Assembly (NCBI GenBank): GCA_002683395.1
Contig: NYTG01000069.1
Coordinates: forward strand, 1 to 5,942
Direction: 5' to 3'
DNA: 5,942 nt
Source of the DNA: Halieaceae bacterium
GTDB lineage: Bacteria; Pseudomonadota; Gammaproteobacteria; Pseudomonadales; Halieaceae
Shown here: positions 1-5,460 of the stretch, piece after piece
Numbering within the stretch: the stretch's first letter is position 1
Layout of the letters: the number at the start of each line of letters is the position of its first letter
The notes under the pieces: generated by a model
What the model saw: the letters and a program-made list of their open reading frames with translations, nothing else
Told to the model about the DNA's origin: nothing
Databases searched by the model: none
Position numbers and translations under genes: made by a program

Positions 1-108
1 TATGCGCGCTTCAAAAAACTGGATACGCTGGTGAAGCGATTGGATGGAAAACGCAACGTCGATGTCATCAAAGCACGGGAAAAGTTCGAGGCATACGAGC
101 TGCCGTGA
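1..108 (+). CDS. 3' end of an unidentified protein-coding gene (partial)
   Basis: The first reading frame is open from the window edge to a TGA at 106-108 and gives the last 35 residues of a protein that starts outside the window. The peptide is strongly charged (many Lys, Arg, Asp and Glu), looks helical, and ends in EAYELP. It has no membrane segment or motif that I recognise, so no function is assigned. The frame competes with a longer overlapping frame starting at 44. I prefer this one because its composition looks like a soluble protein, whereas the first half of the other frame is rich in Ser, Arg, His and Pro, as shadow frames usually are. The next plus-strand candidate gene begins 43 bp downstream. 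Confidence 0.6.
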   Translation, partial: YARFKKLDTLVKRLDGKRNVDVIKAREKFEAYELP

Positions 109-151
109 ACGTCTGCGCCCATTACACCCCCAGCGCGGCAGCCCGTCGCCG

Positions 152-280
152 ATGAGCCGTTCTGTCCTTTTGGCTACGGCACTGAGCGTTCCCGTATTTT
201 ACGCGCTGCTCGAGGGCGAGTTTCTCATCATATTGGTAGCTGTCATTGCCGGTTATGTGATCCACACACTGCTCGGCTAA
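152..280 (+). CDS. Possible 42-residue hydrophobic membrane miniprotein
   Basis: An ATG at 152 opens a 42-codon frame ending in TAA at 278-280. The same frame is open back to 44, but that upstream part overlaps the end of the preceding gene and has shadow-like composition, so 152 is the better start. The product has two hydrophobic stretches, about residues 4-20 and 24-41, separated by a short acidic turn (EGE around residue 22). That would suit a helical hairpin in the inner membrane, or one long membrane segment. There is no clear Shine-Dalgarno sequence before the ATG, which weakens the call. No family is recognised and no function is proposed. It could be read through from the gene ending at 108. 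A chance hydrophobic frame cannot be excluded. Confidence 0.4.
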   Translation: MSRSVLLATALSVPVFYALLEGEFLIILVAVIAGYVIHTLLG

Positions 281-295
281 TGGCGGCTTCTGTCG

Positions 296-320
296 CGCCG
301 GGCAAGATCAACGCCCGGCG
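296..320. terminator. GC-rich hairpin between the miniprotein ORF and the tRNA; weak terminator candidate
   Basis: CGCCGGGC (296-303) pairs perfectly with GCCCGGCG (313-320) around a 9-nt loop. It lies 15 nt after the stop of the 42-codon ORF and 25 nt beyond the 3' end of the minus-strand tRNA, which is where a terminator for either transcript would be expected. No run of T follows on either strand, so it is not a canonical rho-independent terminator. It might act as a bidirectional terminator or as an RNA 3'-end barrier. Confidence 0.35.
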
Positions 321-345
321 TGAAATAGTGTATTGCATGGAGAAT

Positions 346-422
346 TGGCCCGCCCGGAGAGATTCGAACTCCCGACACCCAGGTTCGAAGCCTGGTGCTC
401 TATCCAGCTGAGCTACGGGCGG
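346..422 (-). tRNA. tRNA-Arg, anticodon UCG
   Basis: Read on the minus strand, the 77 nt fold as a complete cloverleaf. The acceptor stem is CCGCCCG with CGGGCGG, the D arm is GCTC with GAGC, and the anticodon stem is CCAGG with CCTGG. The 7-nt anticodon loop CTTCGAA gives anticodon TCG, which reads the CGA arginine codon. The T arm is GGGAG with CTCTC around a TTCGAAT loop. The discriminator base is G, and the 3' CCA is encoded in the DNA (346-348 on the plus strand). The D loop has the A expected at position 20, an arginine identity element. It appears to be a single-gene transcription unit with its own promoter. No integrase or duplicated 3' end is seen nearby, so nothing suggests use as an attachment site here. 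Confidence 0.96.
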
Positions 423-430
423 AGGCGCGA

Positions 431-459
431 AGCTTAGGTTTCTCGTTGAAAAAGGTCAA
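431..459 (-). promoter_or_regulatory. Sigma-70 promoter of the tRNA-Arg gene
   Basis: On the minus strand a -35 box TTGACC (454-459) is followed by a 17-bp spacer and a -10 box TAAGCT (431-436), 8 bp before the tRNA 5' end at 422. The segment between the -10 box and the likely start is GC-rich (TCGCGCC). Such a discriminator is typical of stable-RNA promoters under stringent control; that regulation is inferred. Confidence 0.75.
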
Positions 460-524
460 GGCGGAAGCAAAGAACCTCCACAGTGCGCGTGAGAACTGCA
501 TGTCAGGCGCGCCGGTCCTTGCAG

Positions 525-553
525 GCTTTAAAGTTAGCCGAAGTACTTAAAGC
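525..553. repeat. Inverted repeat GCTTTAA / TTAAAGC, possible operator
   Basis: GCTTTAA (525-531) and TTAAAGC (547-553) form perfect 7-bp arms around a 15-bp centre. Two smaller perfect palindromes overlap the arms: CTTTAAAG (526-533) and AAGTACTT (541-548). The element sits in the intergenic region, about 53 bp upstream of a candidate -10 box for the 117-residue protein gene, so an operator or activator site is conceivable. No regulator can be assigned, and arms of this length can arise by chance. Confidence 0.3.
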
Positions 554-580
554 TATCCCTCAACTGAACGATCAGTGAGC

Positions 581-611
581 TTGTGGTGCGACCGTTGTCC
601 TGTGCTAGACT
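581..611 (+). promoter_or_regulatory. Candidate promoter for the 653-2211 gene pair
   Basis: An extended -10 element, TGC followed by TAGACT (606-611), lies about 41 bp upstream of the ATG at 653. The best -35-like hexamer is TTGTGG (581-586) at a long 19-bp spacing, so the promoter would depend mainly on the extended -10. A short inverted repeat, CAGGT (623-627) and ACCTG (633-637), lies just downstream in the probable 5' leader and could be an operator. Confidence 0.4.
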
Positions 612-642
612 CGCGCCCGCTTCAGGTGAGTGACCTGTTTTT

Positions 643-648
643 GGGAGG
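643..648 (+). promoter_or_regulatory. Ribosome binding site deciding the start at 653
   Basis: GGGAGG lies 4 nt before the ATG at 653. It is the strongest Shine-Dalgarno match in the region and favours this start over the in-frame GTG at 575, whose extra 26 residues would run through the candidate promoter. Confidence 0.75.
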
Positions 649-652
649 CGAA

Positions 653-1006
653 ATGAGCGAACTGAACTCCGTGGTCAATGCGACTTTGTTAGCGGATGAC
701 AACCAGGCGTCAGTCAGTGCAATGCTGAATGCGATTCTCGAGAAGCCCCTCACGCCAATGGAAGCCAAACAGGCGAAGTCCTATATGGAACAGATCGCGA
801 AACAGGCGGCCTCCAATGACGGCGCCGAAGTACAGCTTTTTCAGCTGATGGAAATGAAAAATCAGCACACTACCTATGTGATGCGGGTCGCCCTTTTTTC
901 AAATAATAAGGCGATTGGACTCGATGTCATGGATGCCGAGAATGGTCAGTTTTTCGTGCCGGAGAGTTGCCCCGTCATAGAGTTGCAGGCCGCTACACTG
1001 AATTGA
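653..1006 (+). CDS. Hypothetical 117-residue protein coupled to an MFS transporter
   Basis: I do not recognise this protein. The start at ATG 653 is supported by a strong GGGAGG site 4 nt upstream. The product is 117 residues, soluble-looking, with no signal peptide or membrane segment. About residues 4-53 look helical and rich in Ala, Gln and Met. About residues 58-112 alternate in a way that suggests beta strands (QLFQLMEM, YVMRVALF, KAIGLDVM, QFFVPES). There is one cysteine (residue 106, in ESCPV), so no metal-binding cluster is evident. The overall impression is a small alpha+beta domain. Its TGA stop (1004-1006) overlaps the probable TTG start of the downstream transporter, which suggests cotranslation and a related role, but no function can be given. 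A candidate extended -10 promoter lies at 606-611. Confidence 0.8.
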   Translation: MSELNSVVNATLLADDNQASVSAMLNAILEKPLTPMEAKQAKSYMEQIAKQAASNDGAEVQLFQLMEMKNQHTTYVMRVALFSNNKAIGLDVMDAENGQFFVPESCPVIELQAATLN

Positions 1007-2211
1007 CTCCGCGGAATCGACTGGGGGAAACGTACACCTTCTGCACCCTGGTAGGTTTGGTGGCTTACGCGGCCATCGCCACCGATCTTTATCTACCCGC
1101 CATCCCCTACATGATCACCGACCTCGGTGCGACCGAAGCCGAGGGGCAATTAACACTCAGCGTCTTTATGGTTGGACTTGCCGCCGGGCAGCTTATTTTT
1201 GGCCCCCTGTCAGACCAGTTCGGTCGTATCCCGGTGGTCCGAACCGGCACCTTTTTATTTCTAGCCACGTCTATTCTGTGCGCGCTGGCCCAGGATATGG
1301 AGTTTATGTGGGCGATGCGCGGCCTGCAGGGCGTCGCGGCGGCTAGCGGCCCCGTCATTGCGCGGGCAATCGTTCGGGATCGCTACGAAGGGAACCGTGC
1401 TGCGCAGGTGATGTCGATTCTCGCGGGCGCGATGGCCGTCATACCTATGATCGCACCCAGTATCGGCGCGTTGATCCTGCAGTTCTTTCACTGGCCCGCC
1501 GTTTTTGTTGCACTGGCAGTGTTTGCGATGCTCATTTTAGTGGCGCTTTCCAAGCTCCCCGAGTCAGCCCCAAAGGCGGCAACCGAGCGGCTGACTCTGG
1601 GGGATATATTGAAAGCATTTTCCGAGATGCTCTCGCGACCTGCCTTCATCGGCTATCAGATAGCCGGCTCCTTTTCTTTCGCCGCACTCTTTGTGTATCT
1701 CTCGACCGTCGCCTACTTTTTACCCGACGTTTTTTCGATTCCAACCGAATTATTTGGTTACGCCTTCGCGCTAACCGTATTCGGATTTATGACCGGCAGC
1801 CTCATCAACGCCCGCTTGGTGATGCGTTTCGGCTTGAATCGAACCATGAAAGCAGGACTCGCCATCAGCCTCTGCTCAGCAATCTGTATTGCGGTGCTCG
1901 CGCCCGTGGCCAAGCAGTACCTCTATACGCTGGCTACGTTATCGTCAGTTTTTTTTCTGGGCGTCGGCTTAACCGCGTCCAATGCCTCAATGGGCGCTAT
2001 TTCGCTCTTCCCTCGCAGGGCGGGGTCTGCTTCGGCGGTCTATGGATTCACCCACGCTCTGTTAGCGGCCGTCGTCGGCGCTGCAGCAGGCGCAGCCTAT
2101 CGGGGTCGACTGCTAGAGCCCGCACTCGCCATGCTGATCTGCGCCGCGCTCGCCATTACCGGACTGTGGTTGATCAATCGAAAGCCGGCAATGAGCCACT
2201 CAGACGTTTAA
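1003..2211 (+). CDS. MFS multidrug/proton antiporter, Bcr/CflA (DHA1) type
   Basis: This is an inner-membrane exporter of about 402 residues with roughly 12 predicted helices, the usual size for Bcr/CflA drug:H+ antiporters. Residue numbers count from 1003. The DLYLPAIP signature at the end of helix 1 (28-35) is typical of the family. MFS motif A, GPLSDQFGR (67-75), joins helices 2 and 3. MRGLQG (105-110) in helix 4 carries the conserved Arg106 linked to proton coupling. An antiporter motif C-like APSIGA (151-156) lies in helix 5. FPRRAGSASA in the second half is also family-like. The TTG at 1003 overlaps the preceding TGA as TTGA, leaves a short cytoplasmic N-terminus, and suggests translational coupling. 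A TTG at 967 would add 12 residues and overlap the upstream gene by 40 nt. Neither has a strong Shine-Dalgarno site. Substrates cannot be predicted; bicyclomycin, chloramphenicol and florfenicol are known for relatives. Confidence 0.9.
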   Translation: MTPRNRLGETYTFCTLVGLVAYAAIATDLYLPAIPYMITDLGATEAEGQLTLSVFMVGLAAGQLIFGPLSDQFGRIPVVRTGTFLFLATSILCALAQDMEFMWAMRGLQGVAAASGPVIARAIVRDRYEGNRAAQVMSILAGAMAVIPMIAPSIGALILQFFHWPAVFVALAVFAMLILVALSKLPESAPKAATERLTLGDILKAFSEMLSRPAFIGYQIAGSFSFAALFVYLSTVAYFLPDVFSIPTELFGYAFALTVFGFMTGSLINARLVMRFGLNRTMKAGLAISLCSAICIAVLAPVAKQYLYTLATLSSVFFLGVGLTASNASMGAISLFPRRAGSASAVYGFTHALLAAVVGAAAGAAYRGRLLEPALAMLICAALAITGLWLINRKPAMSHSDV

Positions 2212-2290
2212 CGCTACACCCAAGCCAACATCAGCGGTATGGTAACCCTGGCTCTGAAACCGCGATCACCGCATCCTGACTGGCCGGCAC

Positions 2291-2294
2291 GGGA
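2291..2294 (+). promoter_or_regulatory. Ribosome binding site of the WYL regulator gene
   Basis: GGGA lies 9 nt before the ATG at 2304. It is a moderate match at acceptable spacing and supports that start. The 92-bp gap between the transporter and this gene holds no convincing -35/-10 pair. It does have a weak 5-bp inverted repeat, GCGGT (2234-2238) and ACCGC (2259-2263), with a GGTAACC palindrome (2241-2247) inside it. Confidence 0.45.
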
Positions 2295-2303
2295 ATCTAT
2301 TGA

Positions 2304-3164
2304 ATGAGCACTACCCGCTGGGAGCAGCTTCTCCGATATCGCTTTATTGAGATCATTGTCCTCTGGGAAGGCAGGCTGACCACACGACATCTTTGCGATG
2401 TATTCAGTATCGGTCGTCAACAGGCCAGCAAGGACATTAACAACTACAAGCGGACTATTGCTCCGGGCAATCTTGAATACGATGCCACCGCAAAAGGCTA
2501 CCGACCCAGCGCGGCCTTTGCGCCCGCGGTTACGCGAGGACAGACCGAGGAATACTTAGACATACTCGCAGGTGTTAGCGACATGCAGCAAATACTGGGG
2601 CAGTTGCCGGATGCGCTAACGACCACGGAGATTCTTGGGGTGCCAACCAGGCAAGTTCCCCCCACCATTTTGCGACCGCTGGTGCAGGCCGCCAGAGATC
2701 ATCGGCGGGTAGAGGTCGATTATGTCTCGCTCAACAAGCCGGATCGCGAGGGACGCATCATCGTGCCCCACACACTGGTCTGGACCGGGCTCCGCTGGCA
2801 TGTCAGGGCTTGGTGTGAGAAGAACCAGGACTTTCGAGACTTTGTTTTGAGTCGCTTTCGCGGCGAACCCGAGCTGATGGAGATCTCGGAGCACACAGGC
2901 GTCTCCGATCAAGACTGGCAGACACGCGTTCCCGTCATCATTGGCCCAGACCCCCGACTGACAGCAGACCAACAGTTAGTCGTGGCTCACGACTACGGCA
3001 TGACCGGCGGCCAGTGGCAGCTGTCAGTGAGAGCAAAGCTACTGCCTTACCTACTCAAACTGCTGCAGCTGGAGCCCCATCAGGTTGCTGAGGATCCCCG
3101 GGCTCAGCAAATTGTCATCATTAACCAAACCGAGATTGCGAGCTGGCTATTCCCCTCTCACTGA
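2304..3164 (+). CDS. WYL-domain transcription regulator, BrxR/CapW-like (wHTH-WYL-WCX)
   Basis: This is a 286-residue cytoplasmic DNA-binding protein, close to the usual size of BrxR/CapW regulators. Residues 5-74 form a winged helix-turn-helix domain, with WEGRL (21-25), the recognition-helix region SIGRQQASKDINNY (35-48), and APGNLEYDATAKGY (53-66), the wing region characteristic of this group. Residues about 130-190 are the WYL domain: VDYVSL (138-143), PHTLVW (155-160), RWHVRAW (164-170) and FRDFVLSRFRG (177-187). The eponymous Trp-Tyr-Leu reads W-H-V here, as in many BrxR-like proteins. The remainder, about 205-286, fits the C-terminal WCX dimer extension. In known members the WYL domain is thought to sense a nucleic-acid or nucleotide ligand and to relieve repression of BREX or CBASS defence genes. 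No such genes are in the window. It follows the MFS gene by 92 bp and could be autoregulated. The family call is strong; the target is unknown. Confidence 0.88.
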   Translation: MSTTRWEQLLRYRFIEIIVLWEGRLTTRHLCDVFSIGRQQASKDINNYKRTIAPGNLEYDATAKGYRPSAAFAPAVTRGQTEEYLDILAGVSDMQQILGQLPDALTTTEILGVPTRQVPPTILRPLVQAARDHRRVEVDYVSLNKPDREGRIIVPHTLVWTGLRWHVRAWCEKNQDFRDFVLSRFRGEPELMEISEHTGVSDQDWQTRVPVIIGPDPRLTADQQLVVAHDYGMTGGQWQLSVRAKLLPYLLKLLQLEPHQVAEDPRAQQIVIINQTEIASWLFPSH

Positions 3165-3166
3165 AG

Positions 3167-5317
3167 CTACCTGACTTGAGGGCTGCGACGGCGCCTCGAA
3201 GCTCGCTTCATGAGAGAGCGGGGCATTCGAGGCTTCTTGCCGCTGGTCAGATAGCGATGGATTTTTTCCTGCGACTGAAGAGTGGGGGTTGCTTTTCCAC
3301 GGGCACGCAGTCGATTGCTTTGGTCACCATCGAGCACCCGCGCCTTCACATTGTCGTGCCATTGCTGATCGAGAATATCCTGTAATTGCCCCTGTACTGC
3401 TGCGTCGGTAATCGGACAAAGCACCTCCACCCGATAGTCAATATTTCGCGTCATGAGATCGGCTGACCCCAGCAGATATTCCGGCTCACCACGGTTATGA
3501 AACACGTACACTCTCGGGTGCTCAAGGTATCGGTCGATAATACTAATCGCCTCGATATTCTCGGAAATCCCCGGCACACCGGGCAACAGAGAGCACATCC
3601 CCCGCACAATGAGACGAATTTCTACGCCCGCTTGACTCGCCTCATAGAGCTTCATCGTCAACTGACGGTCGACAAGATTGTTGCACTTGAGCGTCATCAT
3701 TGCGCGATAGCCCTGCTTGGCATGGTCAATTTCACGATCGATTCGCGATGTAAGACCGGGCCGTGAACTGTGCGGCGATACCAGCAACGCCTCATAATCA
3801 GGCAGCCGATAGTTAAACTTCAGAAAATTAAACACTGCGGCAACGTCCCGCCCCACTACCTGATCAGAAGTGAGCAACGAAAAATCGGTGTAGAGGCGCG
3901 CCGTCTTCTCATTGAAATTTCCCGTGCCGATATGGCTGTAGTAGCGGATAACGCCCTCCTCACGGCGTTCTATCGAGAAGAGTTTGCAGTGCACCTTCAG
4001 CCCGGGAATACCAAAGATGACCTCCACGCCCGCTTCCGTCAGTCGATGGGCCATCTCGATATTTGCCTGTTCGTCGAAGCGCGCCGCGAGTTCAACCACC
4101 GCCGTAACCCGTTTGCCGTTGTGGAGTGCATTGATAAGCGCTTCCACCACCCGAGAGTTCTTCGCCGTTCGGTAAAGACAAATTTTGATCGCCGTCACCG
4201 CAGGGTCGAGCGCCGCCGTCTTGAGCACATCGACGATGTAATCAAAGGGGTGATACGGAAAATACAGCAGCACATCCCGCGCTCTAATTGCCTCAAAAAT
4301 ACTCGCCGCCTCGTCGAGCGCAGACAGGCGAATCGGAAGTTGTGGCTTAAATTCCAGCGTCTTGCCACCGGGATTTGGGAAAGAGAGAAAGTCCTTTGAA
4401 TTATGATATCGCCCCCCGGGGATCATGCTGTCATAGCGCCCAAATCCGAAGCTTTTACGCAACGCCCCCAGCAGCATCTCCGGCATCGTTTTGTCGTAGA
4501 CAAAACGCACGGCATCGGCTCTTCGCCGCTGCTTGAGACTCGACGCCATCTTTTCAATCAGACTCTCGTTGATCGAGGGGTCCAACTCCAGTTCAGCGTC
4601 CCGCGAGAACTTAAAGCAGTAAGCATTGACCGAAGTGAGTTTGAATACGCCTCGAAATACCTGCGGTAAGCAAGCGCGAATCACGTTGTCGAGAGTGATA
4701 TAAACCGTTCCTCTTCGGCGGCCCTTTTGACGTGGAATTTCAATGAACCGCCCAAGCTGCTCCGAGGGAACCTCTAACACTGCAAATCGCTCACCCTCGC
4801 GGGTCCTGATCATGACCGCAAGGTAAAGAGACTCATCTGCCAAGTTGGGAATAGCCAGCACTTCATCGAGCAAAATGGGTTCAAGCTCCGGCAGCACCGT
4901 CTCCCGAAAGTACTGTTGCACAAAGGCCGCCTGACCTTCATCGAGCTGCTTTTCATTAATCAAGTAAATCTTCTGCTTTTGGAGCGCTTTCATCAGCGCG
5001 CCATAGATCGCGTCAAATTCTTTCTGCAGCGCCACCACTTCTTTTTGGATCAGCTGCAGCAAGTCTTTTGCGGTCTGGCGCTGCGGGCCGCTTGAAACGC
5101 TAATAAGCCGTCTTACCTCCGCAACGCGGACCCGAAAAAACTCATCAAGATTATTGGAGAAGATGCCTAAGTAACGCACCCGCTCAACCAACGGCACCTC
5201 AGGATTCTGCGCCTCTTGCAGGACACGCGCATTGAACGACAGCCAGCTGAGCTCCCGTGGAAAGAATGACTGGCCGTCCAGATCAGCCCAGCGAGTTGTG
5301 ACCGGATTATCGCTCAT
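3167..5317 (-). CDS. ppk1: Polyphosphate kinase 1 (ATP:polyphosphate phosphotransferase)
   Basis: PPK1 reversibly polymerises the gamma-phosphate of ATP into inorganic polyphosphate, used in phosphate storage and stress adaptation; it is usually membrane-associated. The 716-residue protein covers all family domains. The N-terminal domain has RELSWLSFN (21-29) and SNNLDEFFRVR (54-64), where Asn55 or Asn56 would contact ATP. The head domain follows, then the two phospholipase-D-like C-terminal domains. His443 in GLKVHCKLF matches the autophosphorylated His435 of E. coli, and His600 in YLEHPRVY matches His592. Arg383 (LYRTA) and Arg413 (AARFDEQ) match the metal/phosphate-site arginines, all at a constant offset of 8. 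IGTGNFNEKTARLYTD is also conserved. The ATG at 5317 gives a normal N-terminus but lacks a good Shine-Dalgarno site. The last 24 residues (693-716) are a basic tail, absent from the E. coli enzyme as I recall it. The gene converges on the WYL regulator. Confidence 0.98.
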   Translation of the reverse strand: MSDNPVTTRWADLDGQSFFPRELSWLSFNARVLQEAQNPEVPLVERVRYLGIFSNNLDEFFRVRVAEVRRLISVSSGPQRQTAKDLLQLIQKEVVALQKEFDAIYGALMKALQKQKIYLINEKQLDEGQAAFVQQYFRETVLPELEPILLDEVLAIPNLADESLYLAVMIRTREGERFAVLEVPSEQLGRFIEIPRQKGRRRGTVYITLDNVIRACLPQVFRGVFKLTSVNAYCFKFSRDAELELDPSINESLIEKMASSLKQRRRADAVRFVYDKTMPEMLLGALRKSFGFGRYDSMIPGGRYHNSKDFLSFPNPGGKTLEFKPQLPIRLSALDEAASIFEAIRARDVLLYFPYHPFDYIVDVLKTAALDPAVTAIKICLYRTAKNSRVVEALINALHNGKRVTAVVELAARFDEQANIEMAHRLTEAGVEVIFGIPGLKVHCKLFSIERREEGVIRYYSHIGTGNFNEKTARLYTDFSLLTSDQVVGRDVAAVFNFLKFNYRLPDYEALLVSPHSSRPGLTSRIDREIDHAKQGYRAMMTLKCNNLVDRQLTMKLYEASQAGVEIRLIVRGMCSLLPGVPGISENIEAISIIDRYLEHPRVYVFHNRGEPEYLLGSADLMTRNIDYRVEVLCPITDAAVQGQLQDILDQQWHDNVKARVLDGDQSNRLRARGKATPTLQSQEKIHRYLTSGKKPRMPRSLMKRASRRRRSPQVR
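3193..3233 (+). terminator. Candidate terminator hairpin for the WYL regulator, inside the ppk1 3' end
   Basis: GCCTCGAA (3193-3200) pairs perfectly with TTCGAGGC (3226-3233). Inside the 25-nt loop a further CGCT/AGCG stem can form. On the plus strand the hairpin begins 28 nt after the regulator's stop and is followed by TTCTT, a weak U tract. It lies wholly within ppk1, opposite residues 695-709. The position suits termination of the regulator transcript, but the short U tract leaves doubt. Confidence 0.45.
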
Positions 5318-5331
5318 GGTGTCAGTTCAAA

Positions 5332-5349
5332 GCCTGCTTCGCCGCAGGC
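5332..5349 (-). other. Small hairpin in the ppk1 leader
   Basis: GCCTGC (5332-5337) and GCAGGC (5344-5349) form a 6-bp stem with a 6-nt loop, 15 to 32 nt upstream of the ppk1 ATG. If transcription starts near 5366, the stem lies in the 5' untranslated leader, which lacks a clear Shine-Dalgarno sequence. An effect on translation is possible but speculative. Confidence 0.25.
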
Positions 5350-5372
5350 GCGCCTCGAGATGAAGGCATCAC

Positions 5373-5378
5373 CTTATA
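5373..5378 (-). promoter_or_regulatory. Candidate -10 box for ppk1
   Basis: TATAAG on the minus strand matches the sigma-70 -10 consensus at five of six positions, about 56 bp upstream of the ppk1 ATG. The hexamer 17 bp upstream (GTAGCG) is a poor -35, so the promoter may need an activator. I saw no convincing Pho box. Confidence 0.4.
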
Positions 5379-5381
5379 CAC

Positions 5382-5408
5382 AACTGCGGGTCATCCGCTA
5401 CCGCAGTT
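5382..5408. repeat. 8-bp inverted repeat upstream of ppk1: operator or terminator
   Basis: AACTGCGG (5382-5389) and CCGCAGTT (5401-5408) are perfect inverted arms around an 11-bp centre. On the minus strand the repeat starts 52 nt after the hydrolase stop codon and ends 3 bp before the candidate ppk1 -10 box. It may be an operator covering the -35 region of ppk1, or the hairpin of a weak terminator for the hydrolase gene; the sequence after it (GTGTATAAGG) is not a good U tract. Confidence 0.45.
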
Positions 5409-5460
5409 TATGCCGCCACGCTCTATGGTGCTCTATTCCGCCATGCCGCGACCGAGCCGA

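Noticed and set aside
346..422. tRNA-Arg as an integration site for a mobile element
   Set aside because: No integrase, no repeated tRNA 3' end and no phage-like or foreign genes are visible on either side.
506..513. Three copies of the palindrome GGCGCGCC (506-513, 5347-5354, 5853-5860)
   Set aside because: This is slightly more than expected, but the octamer is GC-rich and self-complementary, one copy is within coding sequence, and spacing and context show no pattern.
569..580. 12-bp match CGATCAGTGAGC repeated at 5458-5469
   Set aside because: One or two shared 12-mers are expected by chance in about 6 kb. The copies sit in unrelated contexts, and the second overlaps the hydrolase stop.
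1107..1491. Two overlapping minus-strand open frames inside the MFS gene
   Set aside because: They are antisense to a clearly coding transporter with family motifs and show no protein features of their own.
2214..2972. Minus-strand open frames at 2214-2420 and 2616-2972
   Set aside because: The second lies wholly opposite the WYL regulator; the first also covers the gap upstream of it. Both have shadow-type composition and no ribosome site that I could support.
3770..4399. A 209-codon plus-strand open frame, with others at 3176-3385, 3497-3766, 3984-4175 and 4403-4669
   Set aside because: All lie opposite the unmistakable ppk1 and have the Arg/His-rich composition of antisense shadow frames.
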